Of a DNA stretch of 64,000 nucleotides, positions 23,610 to 36,916 are shown in pieces. The stretch covers positions 7,316,001 through 7,380,000 of the forward strand of contig OZ059898.1 in assembly GCA_964057225.1 (NCBI GenBank), given 5' to 3'. The notes beneath the pieces are model-generated. The model made no database searches and was not told the origin of the DNA. It worked only from the letters and a program-made list of their open reading frames with translations. Origin of the DNA: Auanema rhodensis. Its lineage: Eukaryota; Nematoda; Chromadorea; Rhabditida; Rhabditidae. Positions within the stretch are counted from its first letter, which is position 1, and the number at the start of each line of letters is the position of its first letter. Position numbers and translations under genes: made by a program.

Positions 23610-26600
23610 TGGTTGATGCTGCTGTGTTGTTTATTTTCTATTTGAAATTACACATTTAAGATGCTTGAGCGTTGTCACATTTACATGTACATATGTATGT
23701 ATGTATATGTACATATAGTATGATCTTTAAGAAGAATATCAAGTATAAACTAGATAAAAATTTAAAAAATCTTTCAAATCATTCATAGAAAATCATTCAT
23801 AGTACTCATCATCTTATACAACATGTAATTGAAATTTAAAATTCAATCCACTACTTTGTATACTTGAATAATACCGTTTTGAACAATCGCAATGGACAAA
23901 GCTTGTTAATGATTACTTGAAATAGGTTTACACAATGTTGATTTTTTTTTTCGGAAAAACATGGGATATTGATGAGAAAAGTTTGATGAGGAATGAGAAG
24001 AATACAAAATAGAAAAGAGTTGTACGGAAACAAAAAAAATATTCATATTTCGTAGAGATAAGAATATTTTTTAATCATTGATGAAATAAATAAGAATAGC
24101 AAGCTTGTTAATCAAGTTTTCAAAAAGAGTAAAATAAGTTAAAAAAGATTTAGAGATGTAGCACAGACAAGAAAGAGCAATAAGAGTTACAAAGATAAAA
24201 CCGGGACATTGGGAATTCTTCGTTGAAGTTATGTTCTATTCAGATCAGGCAAGAAAAGAAAGCATTTTCATAGTACATCAAAGCATGAAGAATATCAATA
24301 TACGAATATACATAGTGAGACACATAGTGAACTGGAGACCAAGTGTCAATGTTTTTTAATTCTCAAATGAAAGAGGAAATACGGAAGAAGAAAGCGATGA
24401 GAGGATAATAAAAAAAATTTTCAAATTAATAAAATTGTGAGAAATCAGTAATAAAACTGAAAGAAATGTGGAACAAGAGCTGTTGTGTTATACTGGAAGT
24501 GAAACGAAAAGGTATTTTCTGTGAAAAAGAACAACAATGTAAAAAGAAATATATTGTATTGTATACACAATATTCATATTCTCTCTATATGATATATAAT
24601 ATATAAATATAAAATTACAATAAAGAAAACTTTAAAACAAAAAATTAAAACTACATATATGTATATTAGGAGAATATCTTAAATTAATTTTGGGCAAAAA
24701 AATAATAATGAAGGTCCCATGTCTTCATGCATCTTATTTTTCATATGAATTGATTCATTACCAATTTCTGATATTGCAGAACGAGAGAAATGTTTACAGT
24801 TGAAACTAAAAGTTTAGCATTTAACGAGCATTTATTTCAAGTTTAAAATTGAAGTAAAAGAGTTGTGAGTTAAGCCCCTACACTAACAAGATACAACAAG
24901 GTAACAAAACATTCTACGCAAATGAGTTATTCTCTCCTTTTCGAAAAAAAAATCATTTTGGATGGTAGTCAGATATAAGAGAATGTAGAGATTAAAAGAA
25001 AGAAAATGAAATAAGGAGATTGAATGATATATAGAAGAAATGGAAAGAGAGAAGAGAAGGAGATAGAGAAAGAGAAAATGTGGAAAATGTAGAGAGAAAA
25101 GAAGTAAAGGAGAATAAAGAACTACCTACATATGCCAAAGGAAAACTAAAAACAGTGAGATTTACGGACAATCGAATGTAGAACTTTCTTACAGATTAAG
25201 TTGATGTGTATTTTGTTTGAATGTTTTTTGAACGGGAAAGTGTTCGGTAAGCCTAAAAGATGTTTGAAACCGTCTGCTTTTCAAAAGTCCTCTCTACGCT
25301 CTCATAGAATCTTCATTTCAGATGCACAAACATCTAACTTTAAAGACAAAAAAATCAAATTTTTTTTGTTCAAAAAGCCAAAGCTTAGAATTGACAGGAA
25401 AATCGTTGTAGCTTCATGAAGCTAAAAGAAAGAACTTGGAATGAATCAGGCGAAGACCTTTCGTTGACCTTACTGCTAGTTCGTCAACTCTTATAAGGAA
25501 GCCTGACAGCGCTGAAACAAGGAAGACAAAGGAGATACATTTGGAAGCTATAAAGATCATTACCTCCTTTACATCATTTTTAGATGTTTTGATGATTGGA
25601 GAAAATGAAATATGAAAAGTATAGAAGATAGTTCGTTGCAGTAGATTAGAAGGAAATAAAAGCACAGTAGATGTAAACGGAAGAGGAAGTTCTTCTAATG
25701 AGTTTACTCAGAAACAAAATGGAGAATCTAAATGTTGCCTATAGACTAGTACTCCTCTGAATTTAGGTCCGCGAAATTTAGGCGAAAGAAAACTTCTTTT
25801 CCCCTCTTCTTTTCTGTTACTCTCATCCTATTTAGTTGTCTAGTTTTTTTGTTATTTATCTTTAAGAGTCTTCCTTAACTGAAGTCTGTATTAGATATAT
25901 TCAGGATTGTTAATGTTTAGATCTCTAGATATATGGTTAGAAGTTCACAATAAAACTCATAACAATTGACTAAGCATACAAAGAAACTTCAACAAGTAGA
26001 TTTATGGATTTTCAACAATAGTAAAAGATTGAAAAAAAAAGAAAATTAGATTTCTCTTCACGTGCAAGCTATTTAGTTCTTTTAGAATATCAGAAGAATA
26101 TTTGAAGTTTAAGTGGAAAAAAATAAATTTTCACTTATGATAGAGGCAAAAAAGTATTGTGAAAATATGGATAAAAATAAAGAAAATTGAGAACATGTGA
26201 ATGTGATGATGGGATGAAAAACTAAGAAATATTATATTCTATTTCGATATAAATAATAATAAATTGATTATAGTATTTAATAAAGTCAATTTTAATAGAA
26301 AAAGAACTTTTAAAAGTAAAAGTAAGATTAAGAGAATAAAATATTAACAAGATGAATTCGTTGAAGTAAGTAGATGAAAAGATTCAAAGAACTACACTAT
26401 CACTTCGATCACGAAAAACTGATATACTTCATCGTTAAATATTAATTATTCCACAAATGCTAAAGTTAGGTAACTTTTTTTGGAAAAAAAATATATAATA
26501 AACTTAATATTATATAAATATTGTTAAATTTTTTGATACAATATATAGATAAATTTATATAAATTTATAATAATCAAATGAAATAACAGGAAATTTAAAA

Positions 26601-29600
26601 ACATTAAAAACTCACTAGATTTCATTTAATCTAAAGTTCTAATGGAAAAGAATCTTTATCTTACTTTAATATTTCTATCTATATTTTTATTTCTTATTCA
26701 GAACATTTTTTAGAAAAGAAAAAAAAAGGAAAATTCTCATTACGAGTTAGTTTTGGGACGAGGGCGTGAACGACATGTGTAAGTCATTTGAAACATGAGC
26801 TATCTGAGCAATGTATTCAATCGGAGAATATGGAGACGATGACGAAGACGAAGAAGCATTTCTCAAATTCTAATTTTCCAAACTTTTTAACTTTCAGAAA
26901 ATTATCAGATTCAAAGAGATATTTTATGAATATAAGCTCAGTATGCTCATTAGTTAGTTTGATCTTTCAAAAAACTTTTTATAACTAAGAAAAGAACTTT
27001 TTGTTTACTAATCATATATTGAATTGATAAAAAAATATTAATTTTCATGAATTTAAATTAGAATGATCATTAATTACATATATTTTAGTATTAGAATTAA
27101 TGGAAAAAGAAGAAGAGAAAATTAACCCGAAAGTTGTCTTCTAGTTAAGTTGTAAAACTATTTCTATTTCAATGATATTGGCTAAAAATAGAAAATTATG
27201 CATTGTATTACATATAATGTTCTAATACTTATTTATATAAAGTAAGTATTGGTTGATAAACTAATTGACATTATTATATTTGAAATAAATTATAACCAAT
27301 AATATATATTATTGTTTAAGCAATGTGACATGTATATACATATATGAATATTTAATATTTTGAAATGATATAAACGTTATATTGGTCATTATAATTATAT
27401 CAAATATATCCTTGAAAATTATCAGTAACATATGTATACGTATATAGATGTACAACGTATGTATATACATATAAGTTTGTTTGAAACTATTGATATTAGA
27501 CATTGTACATCAGATCTCAATACAGAATATGAATATGAAATAACAATCTCAAGTATCTTGAAAAAGGAAAAAATTCCGTTTCTTTTAAAATAAGAAGGCA
27601 TCAACAAATCTGGGGAAATAGCTTAGAATACTATAAGGTTTGTCAAGAAATGCGACAAAAAAAAATGAAAAATAAAAAGGTTTTAAGTTGTTAAAAATAT
27701 TCAAAAGTTCAAAAAAATGTTAGTTCTAAAGGATAAAAGTTTAATATTTCTTTTGAGTAATGTAAAATTGAATAGAAAAATATAACTATGAAAAAGCTTT
27801 ACGTTGGTAACTATTCTGAATGATTAAAAGAATATATGTAGATAGTTCCAAGTTAGTGTCTATTATTGGTTATAATGTTTTTATTATTGTAAATAACATT
27901 TATTATTTACAAAAATTAAATTAGAAGTGGACAAACTACTTTGAACCTTTTAATTTATTTTGATAAATACAAAATTTCGTATAAGATACATGAAATCTCT
28001 TCAAAAAATATTTTTTCATTGAAAATGTGGAAGAAAACTGATGATTATTATGAACTTTGGTTACGAATATATTCTATACAATTGTAATATATTAAGTATA
28101 AACAAGACATGCAATCATGAAGCATTTCAGGAATAAAAAAAACATTTTCACGTATTTCCTGAAATTTCTACAAATGTTCAAGGAATCACAGATGTTTTTT
28201 GTTTCTCTACGTTCATATATATTTACATTTTTTTCAAAGTTGTACATAATTTATGTTCTGTGATCAGATTGCTTAAATTTATTTTAAAAGGACGTCTTGA
28301 ACAATATTTAGATGTCAAAACAAACTAAAGTTTTTGCACCTATGTATGTATATTATTCTTTCTTTTATGTGTAGAAATTATTTTTTTAAAAAGAAATTTG
28401 TTAAAAAAGAAAATTTCAAAAACAGTCGTTAAATTTTTTTCAGATTTTCGTGACGCATAAAAACATTAGAAAGAAACAATCTAATCGGAAGTATGGAATA
28501 CACAAGCATGTGCTTGTTGTTTTAACAATCTCTAACTGAAGAGATTTTAGAAGAACTTTAATAGATCACATTAAGACTGATGATTACCGTAAGCAATTTT
28601 CAAGCAATTTAAAATCTAACGATAATTAATGTTTTTACGCAAAAAATACGAAAAAAAGTATTTCAAAATAGTCCAGAAAAGGCTTAGTTTAAGACAAGCC
28701 GTTTTTGTTTCATGTCATGGGTTGCTCTTTTAGGATTGGACAACAGATAATTCTTAGGTAACAGTTGACTTTTAAATTGAGTTAGTGTATGCTTGACATG
28801 ATTCAAGAACAAGTTTTAAAAATAGTCCTAGCATATATACTTAGCTTACATACATGTGCTCAGAAAATCCTTTATACTTTTTGAAAATAAAGCGACAAGT
28901 TTACGAAAATGTGTTTCAAATGCTATATACTATAACCTATTGTGAATGTGGAATGGTTTGCGAATGGACAGACAAGAAAAGAAGGTATTTTATTCAATTT
29001 TAGACATTTAGTTTAGATGAATTGTCAATTTATCTTGCGAAAACAAGGCAAGAACTACAACCGTTTTCTACTTAGTGATACTACATCAATGTTAATAAAC
29101 ATAAAAAGGAAATATATTCAAAATAAATAACATAAAGTTCTAATAACGAGACATTAAGATGCATATCACTTAGTAATTTTTTGAAGTTTTGATATTTTGA
29201 TGTTTTAAGTGAATAAACTATAAAAATTTATGTTTTAAAATATCTTATATATCTTATATGTATTATATATATATATATATATATTTGAAATTGACTGACA
29301 AGATGATATGTATATGTGAAAGATCGAAGACAGACTAATGCATCACGTCATCAAAACCTTGGTTAGAATTAGAAAATTCAAATAAAATAGGAAACGGAAT
29401 ACGACAGAACAAGTGAGGATGGAACAGCTATTTCTCTATTTATAAAAAAAAATGAGAAAAATTGTAAAACATCCACTATTTACTTCATTTTTTGTGAAAA
29501 ATAAGCATACAACCTCAATATGCTATTATAAAGCTCGATTAAGAAATGATCGTTATAAGCTCAGAGAACATTACTTTATCTGTGAATAAAGGGCTACAGG

Positions 29601-32600
29601 AAATTGTTGAAAAAAAAAAGAAAATATTGATATATAAAAAGTGAAATATTTAAAGATTGAATTTATATTTATTTATGAATATTTAATTAATTATCTAGTT
29701 TATCCATGAGATTAATATAGCTGAATCCAAAAGAAACTTCATTATTATTTCTTTTTAAATGACTTCTGAAACAAAATAGTTAAGGTAGAGAGGGGGTAAT
29801 ACATTATATAATTAATTTGATTTATGAAACAAAATAAACAAAGTAATTGAAACCATTGATCAAGATAGACCCAGATGTTCTATTATACTTAATATCTTCA
29901 TATAGAAGAACGAGAAAAGAAAAATCACATAGAGGAAAAGCAATTATTGAAAGAAAGAGGTTGAGACATTTTACTATAAGAGAACATAGTACAACCATAG
30001 TAGTAGAGAAGAAGAGAAGGTTATAGAGATGGAGGGAAAGAGGAAAGAGAGAAGGGGCCAACAAACAAAAATTTCAAAGAAAATGGTACATAGAACGATA
30101 TTGAGTTTTCAAAAGAAATGTGCCTTCATAACAAAATTATGATCTAATTAAAGAGAAGAAAGCAGCATATTGCACTTCAGAGTTTAGAGCTGCAATTTGA
30201 ATTCCCATTATTATCAGCTTTGTTTGAAAAGAATTCGTACCGAAAGAAGAGGAGTTTCAAAAAGATTTAGAAAACTATTGAAACTACTTCTTCATTTTGT
30301 TATTTTTCTTCTGCAGCCAGGTTGACTTTAACTTTCGAATTGTTGTCAAAAACATATTTCAAAATAGGAAGTGCTAATAGAAAAGATATATATATTCCCA
30401 AATAGTTCGTTATAAGTATTCAAAACTATATTTTTCTTAATAAAATAAACAATTGAAAATAGTTTAAACTATGAGCTTAAATGTGAATCAACCTTGCATT
30501 TGTAGGCTTCTTCTCATCAATGGCTCTACGTCATATTACGAACAATAACGTTACTTTAGAAAAGCTTAAAAGGTTCCGTAACTCACGTAAAGCCGGATAT
30601 GCTATGGAAGACATAAGAACGATAAACTACATTATTCTACCTTCCATGTCTTTAGCATATGAGTCTGATTCAGCGAACCTAAATAGGACCACAACATATC
30701 ATTAACTATTCTACAAGGGAGCATAGAACGGTTCACGTTTTGCAAAAAAACAGGAGAAAAGGTCATAGAAGACAATAAGGGGAGATAAAGTCCGAAGTCC
30801 GCTAATCTAACCAATAAGCTCAGTTTAAAACTTCAAAGATTATGAACATCGTATGGTATAGCTAAAAGTTATAAATTGCAAGTTAATAAAAAATCGGAAA
30901 ATATGAAGAATAATAAATAAATAATAAAACAAAAGGTCAACCTCAATTGCAAAAAAATCTCAACTTGAATAGCATCTATATTCAAAGTATGAGAATAAAA
31001 GAAATGGAAGAAAAGTTATATTTTCAGAAAAAAAGGAAGTCTTTCAGCTATTATACTGTATATAATGATACCAGCAGAAGAAGCATCTTCTTTCATTTAT
31101 AACTTGGACTTGAAGAAATTCAATATAATAACTTATTTTTCTAATTTAAAAGAATATAAACTTTGAAAATTACGTCACACGAGGTCTTCATCTATGATTC
31201 ATATTTCATTCCTTTAATAGAACGCTCATGATAATATAAAATGTTGATGATTTTAAAAATTGGAAAACCTAAAATTAAAAATGAGTTATGTCAAATTTAT
31301 ATTTCATGGATCATAAAGCTGTTATTATAGATGGATGAGAGAACATTGATATATAAAATCTGTAGAAGTTATAAGCATGAACTAACTCAAAACAAAAATA
31401 TTCTTGGCATATTATTGGATCATGATGAGCACAGAAAACATTTTATAAGTACTATGATAAATGAACAAAAAACGGATGAAACGTGTTGTCAATGATGTTC
31501 TTTAAAAGATCGCCGAGTCATCGCTAATAGATAATTGATGGGAGTACATTGCTATTCCCTAGATTAACCTATTCCTGTTCAATTACAAGAATTTGCGTAA
31601 AAACATTTGAAGGCGTAAAATGCTCCGCCTGGAAAAATGTAGAATATGCTTTCAGGTTCACCAATCTTATTTGACAAACAAAAGCCGGAACATACAGAAT
31701 TTAAAAGAAGCTGACGTAATAGTGAGGTCGTATATATATACATATATATATGTATATATATATATATATATATTCATATATTTGTATTAAAGTAATATTA
31801 CTGCAGTTTATCTAAAATAATTATTTGCCCTTTCCATAGATCGATGCTCATTATGATCTTATTATAAATTGAATAATATTATTTAGATGAAGCAAATAAG
31901 GGAAAAAATGTTTTTTACGGCAGTTCGGTTTAATGAATAACGCATAATTTCTTTTAAGGTACTTAAAGTATACAGAAATATCAATTTATTATACTGCAAT
32001 ATCCACTAATTTCTAAAATTGTATTATTAACCTCTTCCAGTTTTAACTATTCAGAAGTTTTTGGAGGATGAAGAGTTTCCGGCTCTTGCAAGCATCGTAA
32101 AGAATATTTTTTGCTAGTAAAATTAAAAATTGTTCAGCAAAATATATAATATATGTAACAATGAAAAAAGAAATAAAAAGAATTGAATAATTAAGTATTT
32201 TTTCTTAAATTATTAAAACTTTATTTTAAAACAATCTATCATTGATAAAATTATAGAAAATGTTTTTTTCTATTCATTTTTCATAAAATGTGAAAACGTC
32301 TTTGCCTTCAAGTTAGATATATTCGTATCATTTTAGAAATAAATAATAAACAAGAAGTGCTTTGCCAATTCTTTTGAAATTTGAACTGTTATTATTTCCT
32401 TTTTCATTCCTTTTTTTTATTTCCTACATCTCAGTTTAACTATCATCATTATATTTAAAAATTATAAAAATTCTTATTTTCTCTTGCTTTTTAAAAAAAA
32501 AAATTTCTATGTACTCAAGAACGTTTTCTACATAACTTTAAAATAAAACTTAGTATGAATTTATCTTTAAAAAATATATATTATATGATAGAAATAAGAG

Positions 32601-34268
32601 ATGTTGAGATGTAAATTATTCTTGTTTTTAAAAAGAAAGTCATAAGGAAAGAATATCAGTATAATTAAAAATATTTTTTTATACCGATATTTTTATGTTT
32701 CAAGTTGAACTTATAATGAAGAGATTGAAAAAGCCTAAACTTTGAAGACTCTCAAATCTGTGTTTGACAAGGAAAGTGATAGAAGATCATAGGAGGACAA
32801 TGAGAAAAGGTTGAACACGTATGAGTGGAACTCTGAGAAAGTTCTGAAACGTTTCAAGTATTTTGTTTAATCCTCCGTCTCTATTAAGCTTCAATCTTGA
32901 TAACTTTACAAAAGAATGTAAAGTGAAAAATGAATTATCAATTGGAATAGATGCATCAAGTAAAATATTTAAATATTGTTAAAAGAATATATATATATTT
33001 TGATAAATATTATAATTATAGATAAAACAGATTATATACACATATATGTATAAATATGTATCTAAGTACTAATATCATGTTAGAACTGTAAAAACTGAAA
33101 GAAGATATTTATCTTTAAATATAAATATGTATATCATTCATTCTCACTTCCTTATTGGTATTTTGAAAAAATAATAAAACAAAAAAAATGATTTGTAGTG
33201 AATTTTTGATCAAATAATATAAGAAATAATAATAGAAGAAATATGTATATAAACTAATAATAATTATTAATAATACTAATATCATTTTCATTTAATTTTA
33301 ATTTTAAAAACATTGTGAGTTACTTCCTAAAATTGCATTTCTTTAGCTTTTGTTTTTGTAAATTATACAACACAACTGTTCAGATGTTTTTGTTTAAAAT
33401 TAAAATTTTATTTCCAAAATATTTTTTAAAATCAAATTTATATACATATAGATAAATGTATAATTTACAATAAAAACATTGCTATTGTTAGTTTATACAT
33501 ATATTATCAAACATTTGTTGCATATAAATTAATTTAACTAATAATTTAAACTAATTTGTATAGAAATTTTCATGAAATACTCGTTGTGATTTCATTCTTG
33601 AGAAAGGAAATGAGGGAAGTAAGAGGAATCAGAGACAAATTTAGGAATATCCGAGTAGGAAACCTAACGCAACATTCAAGTACGTTCATGTTTCTTCTCT
33701 AATTTCAGTTTAAGAACAGCCAAGTTAAGATTTATAAGAAAATTAAGATTGCCCAAATATTTCAAGCTTAGTACAAGACATATAGATTTTTTTTAATCTA
33801 AAAAGTCATAAATTATCTTCCTTTCAATATTTCTTCTATAAAAACTGACACAAAGATAGGGTTCAGCTGAAGTCAACAAGCTATTTATGCGGGGGAGAAT
33901 AATCATTCTACCGTAGCTGACTTCCAAGACCGATTCATTAGGAATGAATGATGATGAATTTTCTTAAAAAAAGAATATAAAACAAAAGATATTAAAACGT
34001 TTAAATGCCAATGTTTCAATAAAAAAAAACTTTTCTTTCTAATGATGCTTATATGAGCACATGTTCATATATGTATATATGAAGATATGAATGAATGCAA
34101 TGTATAACATATGAACATCCATCTTGTCAAATGTAGCAGTTATTTAACTGCAATTAACTAAATTACTGGTACGTTCGATGTGTTTTTTAAAAGTTTGAAT
34201 AAGACAAATCTGCAATAACAAAACAAAAATCAAGATAATGGAAGGGGAACATATAAATTTAATTTTTT

Positions 34269-34397
34269 TATAATTTCCTTATTTGGTTGCATAAACGGAA
34301 ACATGGACATAGAAATGACCGAGCCGGTCGACGGAAACACTGATTGAAGCGCCTGAATGAGCAAGCAGCCAATCGTGATCCAAATAAGGAAATTATA
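34269..34397. repeat. Inverted repeat with 18-bp perfect arms
   Basis: The left arm TATAATTTCCTTATTTGG (34269-34286) is the exact reverse complement of 34380-34397. The 93-nt spacer is clearly more GC-rich than the region and includes GAGCCGGTCGACGG. It could be a structured RNA, a small foldback element or a regulatory cruciform. No target-site duplication was seen. Confidence 0.75.
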
Positions 34398-36916
34398 GCA
34401 TAGTTTTTGGGGTAAAAAAGGTTTCACAATCATTTCGAGGTAGTATTGGTTCCCTGTCAATCGTTGTTTCCGGACTATAAGGCAATTCGCCTACTCCTTA
34501 TCCCTTATAAGGGAAGGAAATTTATTCAAAATCAAATCTTTTTATTTGTGAAATTTGTAACCGTCAAACTCTTTTGACAGTTAAAAATGATAAAATAGTT
34601 GTCTTTTTTTCAATAAAATAATATTTTCTAACATAGTGATAGTAGATATTTTCAAAAATTGTGAGAAATATCAAGGTATGAATTAATTAAGATTATATCG
34701 ACTATATAAACATAGTAAAGCATTTATGAGGCTGCAATAACTCTCGATAGCGTACATCATGAAATATATTAAAATGAAAAAGAAAATCGAGATGTATGTT
34801 TTAAACGAGATGAGAGTGTTTTAGATTAATAGATGAATTTTCCAAAAAAACCTCAGAGATCATTTTAGAATAACGAGCAAATGAAAGTTTCGTCTAAAAA
34901 ATGATAATCCGGATATCTTTGCAACTTTTTCAAGAGTTGAAGAAAAAGGTTTTATAAACGGTGTTATCCTATAACAGCTTATCCTCATCAGGATGAATCG
35001 ACAGCAATTATGCTGTATTAGAGGCGTAACTCTTCTGCAGTTCATCTAAATGACTTCCAAACTTATAAGTTCTCGAGCCCCTACATAAGAGGTTGTATTG
35101 CATAATAAATCAATTCGCATTATATAAGCCTAGTAAATTTTTCTGAAGTATCAGTTAAAGATAGAAGTTGTTTTTCATATTAGTCATTTTCTGTGAGTTT
35201 AACAAGCCGCCGACATTAAAGATTGTTAAAGATATGTATATATTTCAACCAGTAGCTTTCGCTCTGTCCAGCCGAGATAAGTTTGTCCTTTCTTGGAATT
35301 AAAGCGGAAGTTCCGAAAAAATTTGAGAAATACGAGTGCCATCTTATACATACTTAGAATCATCCTAGCAGTTCTCTTCTTCCCCTCATCCATTTTCTCT
35401 AGATGCGCCTATTATAGTTAAAAAACATTGTAAGTGAAATTAAACACTTAAATTTAAAAAAAAAGAAAAAAGAGAAAAGAGAGAACACATAATATTTTAA
35501 TAGAAAGGAATAGCCAGTAATATAAAAATAAATAAAAAAAAATCAAGTAACCTTTGAATAAATTTAAAATTATTCTTTTCAATAGATCTTCGACTCTTCA
35601 ATAAAATATAACTAGATCAAATAAAATATTTTATCTTATAACTAACAAGAAATTTTGTTTTGTATCTTGAAAAGAATTCAAGCCATTTTTAAAGCTGGTA
35701 TATTAAACGTAGTATTTTTTATATGAAACAAGTTGTTACGTTTTATAAAGTAGGATATCATATTTTGATATTGAGTTTGAAAAATATTTCTAATGAAAAC
35801 AAAACTTTTTATAAGAATTTATCTTTAAAGTACTTTATACATATTTTGAAGAAGAACACTTCAAGAGTATAGAAATAGTTTTTTTCGCGTCTCAAATGTA
35901 TAATTGCTTATGGTTTTGCTAAAAATATAATATGTACATCATTACAAAATATTAAAAAAAAACGAAAAATGAAAAAGGAAAAAGGAATTTATAAAAAAAA
36001 GGCATGATAGTATCCTTACTTCATGAGTTCTTTAAATTTTCCAAATTTATTAGTTTTTTATCTCAGAATGGATTAATTTAACACAGTCGGCTAATCTGTA
36101 ATTGAACTCAAGTAGTTATGAAACATATGCAATCACAACAACATTTTCGGATCAGCTAAAACATGTGGTAGCTGTATTCTCACGACTTGCAGCAAGCAAT
36201 CCGTTCGTTATAATTAATAATTCAGACATCCTCCAAGTCTTGCAATCTATTCCAGCCTCTGAACAGAACATCTATTTAATTTTTAAAACAAAAACTTCAA
36301 AATTGTTCCGAGAAATAAGGTTCAATTTCTACAGGTACTGCAACTGTACTGTATTGTGAGGGAATTTGAATCATTTAAACACCCGGTCTCATATTTGAAC
36401 ATAAAAAGTGAATCGCAGCAATTATTACTTGTGTTTATTGCAACAGTCCTAAACGCACTTTACCATTTCAATATTTAATTCATTAGATAATGAATACATA
36501 AGGTCAAGATAAAAGACGTTCCTTTGTTTGAAGCGTTTAATAACAATTGCAATCATATTAGCGAAAAATTTTTTTTTAAATATTGTTTGAATTTCTATTG
36601 CAGTACTTGTGCAGAAATTACAAATACTTCTTCATAAAACTTTAATAATTACAAAGGAATTTCATTAACTGACATGAAACGGATAGTGCGCCCTAATCGA
36701 AAACCGCCAAAGAATGGTTTTCAAATGCCTCTATCTATATCAGAAATACTTTATAAAATACATGTGACAATGGTTCGAGTTAAATTGTACTGCTTGTTTA
36801 TACAATAGATCAATTGCATTGAATAGTGTTGATATGATTTTTGTTGTTTGTGCTTTAATTTATTCTTTCAAGATATTATCTAATTTTGTTTCATTTACAG
36901 TTATTGTTTCCGTCTG

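Larger units (their letters stand above)
23380..36916. other. Large gene-poor region between the receptor gene and cdc-45
   Basis: About 13.5 kb with no exon chain I can support on either strand. It contains a double E-box just upstream of the receptor, (TA)n near 31733-31774, a 10-bp-stem AT hairpin at 27887-27912, an 18-bp inverted repeat pair at 34269-34397, a 14-bp palindrome (TCCCTTATAAGGGA) at 34501-34514 and a few short open frames (30520-30705 +, 34230-34460 -, 35226-35393 -, 36102-36359 +). None of these frames has an identifiable domain. The 34.2-35.4 kb part is more complex in sequence than its surroundings. It may be receptor regulatory DNA or hold non-coding transcripts. Confidence 0.5.

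Noticed and set aside
34230-34460. 76-codon hydrophobic open frame on the minus strand
   Set aside because: It spans the inverted repeat at 34269-34397; the protein-like look comes partly from the repeat arms, and no exon partner or family match was found.
36102-36359. 85-codon open frame just upstream of cdc-45
   Set aside because: Balanced composition but no domain, no splice link to cdc-45 (whose start has its own acceptor) and no second exon found; left as undecided non-coding.
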